Shown: positions 13,127-14,027 of the stretch, piece by piece
Position numbering within the stretch: position 1 is the stretch's first letter
How the letters are laid out: every line of letters begins with the position of its first letter
DNA from: Saprospiraceae bacterium
Lineage (GTDB): Bacteria > Bacteroidota > Bacteroidia > Chitinophagales > Saprospiraceae
Direction of reading: 5' to 3'
Length of the DNA stretch: 14,027 bases
Assembly (NCBI GenBank): GCA_020630355.1
Contig: JAHDBO010000025.1
Coordinates: forward strand, 1 to 14,027
Position numbers and translations under genes: made by a program
The notes under the pieces: model-generated
Seen by the model: the letters and a program-made list of their open reading frames with translations, nothing else
The model's database searches: none
Told to the model about the DNA's origin: nothing

Positions 13127-14027
13127 ATGGGCTTCAAAAAATCTTTGATAAAACCCTTCGCCAAGATAATTTCCAAACAGGTCAACAACTGGTCAAAAAA
13201 TGCCGTTGATGCTCAAGATAGTGTTTTTCAAGACTTGATTCGAAAAGCAAAAAACACTGCTTTTGGGAAAGATCATGGTTTTCAAGAAATCCGTTCTTAC
13301 GATGACTTTAAAAAGCGAGTCCCGATACGTGATTATGAGGGCTTGAAAGATTATGTAGAGCGTATCAAAAACGGGGAAAGCAACGTCCTTTGGCCTGGCA
13401 GACCGCTTTATTTTGCTAAAACTTCAGGTACGACCTCGGGTGTCAAATACATTCCATTAACGAAGGATAGTTTGCCCAATCATTTTGGAACGGCTAGAAA
13501 TGCCTTATTCAATTATTTTGCCAAAACAGGGAAAGGAGGCTTCTTCGATGGCAAACTCATTTTCTTATCTGGCAGCCCTGAAATGACCAAGGTTGGCGAT
13601 ATTTTAACAGGCCGGCTCTCTGGGATTGTCAATCACCAAGTCCCTTCATGGCTGCGTACCAATCAATTGCCTTCCTATGAGACCAACTGCATTGAGGATT
13701 GGGAAGATAAATTGGACAATATCGTCCAAGAAACCCTAGGACAAGATATGCGGCTCATTAGTGGGATTCCGCCCTGGGTGCAGATGTATTACGAGCGATT
13801 GCTAGAAGTCAGTGGTAAGGATACCGTCCTTGACGTTTTCCCCAATTACTCGACTTTCGTTTACGGTGGCGTCAATTTTGAACCCTATCGTTCAAAATTG
13901 GAGGAACTGGTCGGCAAGCGATTGGACTCCGTAGAAACCTACCCTGCTTCGGAAGGCTTCATTGCTTTTCAGGATTGTTTTCCTCATGAAGGCTTGCTCT
14001 TGAATGCCAATTCTGGTATTTTCTTTG
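13127..14027 (+). CDS. GH3-family (auxin-responsive-promoter-like) acyl-adenylate/amide synthetase, 3' end outside window
   Basis: The first 300 residues of a protein whose bacterial relatives have about 500. GH3 enzymes belong to the adenylate-forming superfamily; plant members join amino acids to jasmonate or auxin, while the substrate of the bacterial ones is mostly unknown. The ATP-binding motif is AKTSGTTSGVKYIP (about 97-110) and the second motif is TYPASEGFIAF (271-281). The N-terminal region (NTAFGKDHGF, DFKKRVPIRDYEGLKDYV) is also typical of the family. There is no signal peptide, so the enzyme is cytoplasmic. It is divergent from the App1-type gene with a clear intergenic region; a shared role in lipid or acyl metabolism is only a guess. 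The start is the first ATG, with no strong Shine-Dalgarno sequence. Confidence 0.93.
   Translation, partial: MGFKKSLIKPFAKIISKQVNNWSKNAVDAQDSVFQDLIRKAKNTAFGKDHGFQEIRSYDDFKKRVPIRDYEGLKDYVERIKNGESNVLWPGRPLYFAKTSGTTSGVKYIPLTKDSLPNHFGTARNALFNYFAKTGKGGFFDGKLIFLSGSPEMTKVGDILTGRLSGIVNHQVPSWLRTNQLPSYETNCIEDWEDKLDNIVQETLGQDMRLISGIPPWVQMYYERLLEVSGKDTVLDVFPNYSTFVYGGVNFEPYRSKLEELVGKRLDSVETYPASEGFIAFQDCFPHEGLLLNANSGIFF

Noticed and set aside
1..14027. tRNA, rRNA, CRISPR, insertion sequences, phage or toxin-antitoxin genes
   Set aside because: No cloverleaf-like structures, regularly spaced repeats, transposase motifs or terminal inverted repeats were seen.

Overview
The window looks like a chromosomal segment of a free-living, probably aquatic or marine member of the Bacteroidota. 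The evidence is a SusC/SusD outer-membrane pair, lipoproteins with an acidic stretch just after the lipidated cysteine, very poor Shine-Dalgarno sequences with A/T-rich leaders, candidate TTTG / TAnnTTTG promoters, and a moderate-to-low GC content. I cannot resolve family or genus from the sequence alone.

Left part (1-9100 and on to 10163) is the regulated half of a polysaccharide utilization locus. On the minus strand lie a SusC-type TonB-dependent transporter, a SusD-type glycan-binding lipoprotein, and a third surface lipoprotein whose 3' end is cut off by the window edge. The third protein has two PKD/Ig-like domains, then a glycan-binding-like module that begins to repeat. Facing them on the plus strand are two regulators in tight tandem. 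The first is a large membrane-spanning sensor (beta-propeller, Y_Y_Y domain, one transmembrane helix, coiled coil, LuxR-type helix-turn-helix). The second is a smaller membrane-spanning protein (DUF4369-like extracytoplasmic domain, one transmembrane helix, canonical LuxR helix-turn-helix). The 261-bp divergent region between them holds candidate back-to-back promoters and a perfect 16-bp palindrome. No glycan-degrading enzyme is visible; any would be expected beyond position 1. Laminarin or a related beta-glucan is a guess from remembered look-alikes, not a demonstrated substrate.

Middle and right part (10164-14027) looks like unrelated housekeeping or accessory genes: an exported thioredoxin-fold protein (WCRPC), then a strong hairpin between convergent genes. 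On the minus strand follow a TspO/MBR-related multi-pass membrane protein and an App1-type (DUF2183) phosphatidate phosphatase. A divergent, right-truncated GH3-family acyl-adenylate/amide synthetase ends the window.

Working model (inference): extracellular glycan is captured by the three surface proteins, oligosaccharide enters the periplasm through SusC, and one or both membrane-tethered LuxR-type proteins sense it and control the susC operon. I see no RNA genes, insertion sequences, CRISPR arrays or attachment sites. Every complete gene looks intact.
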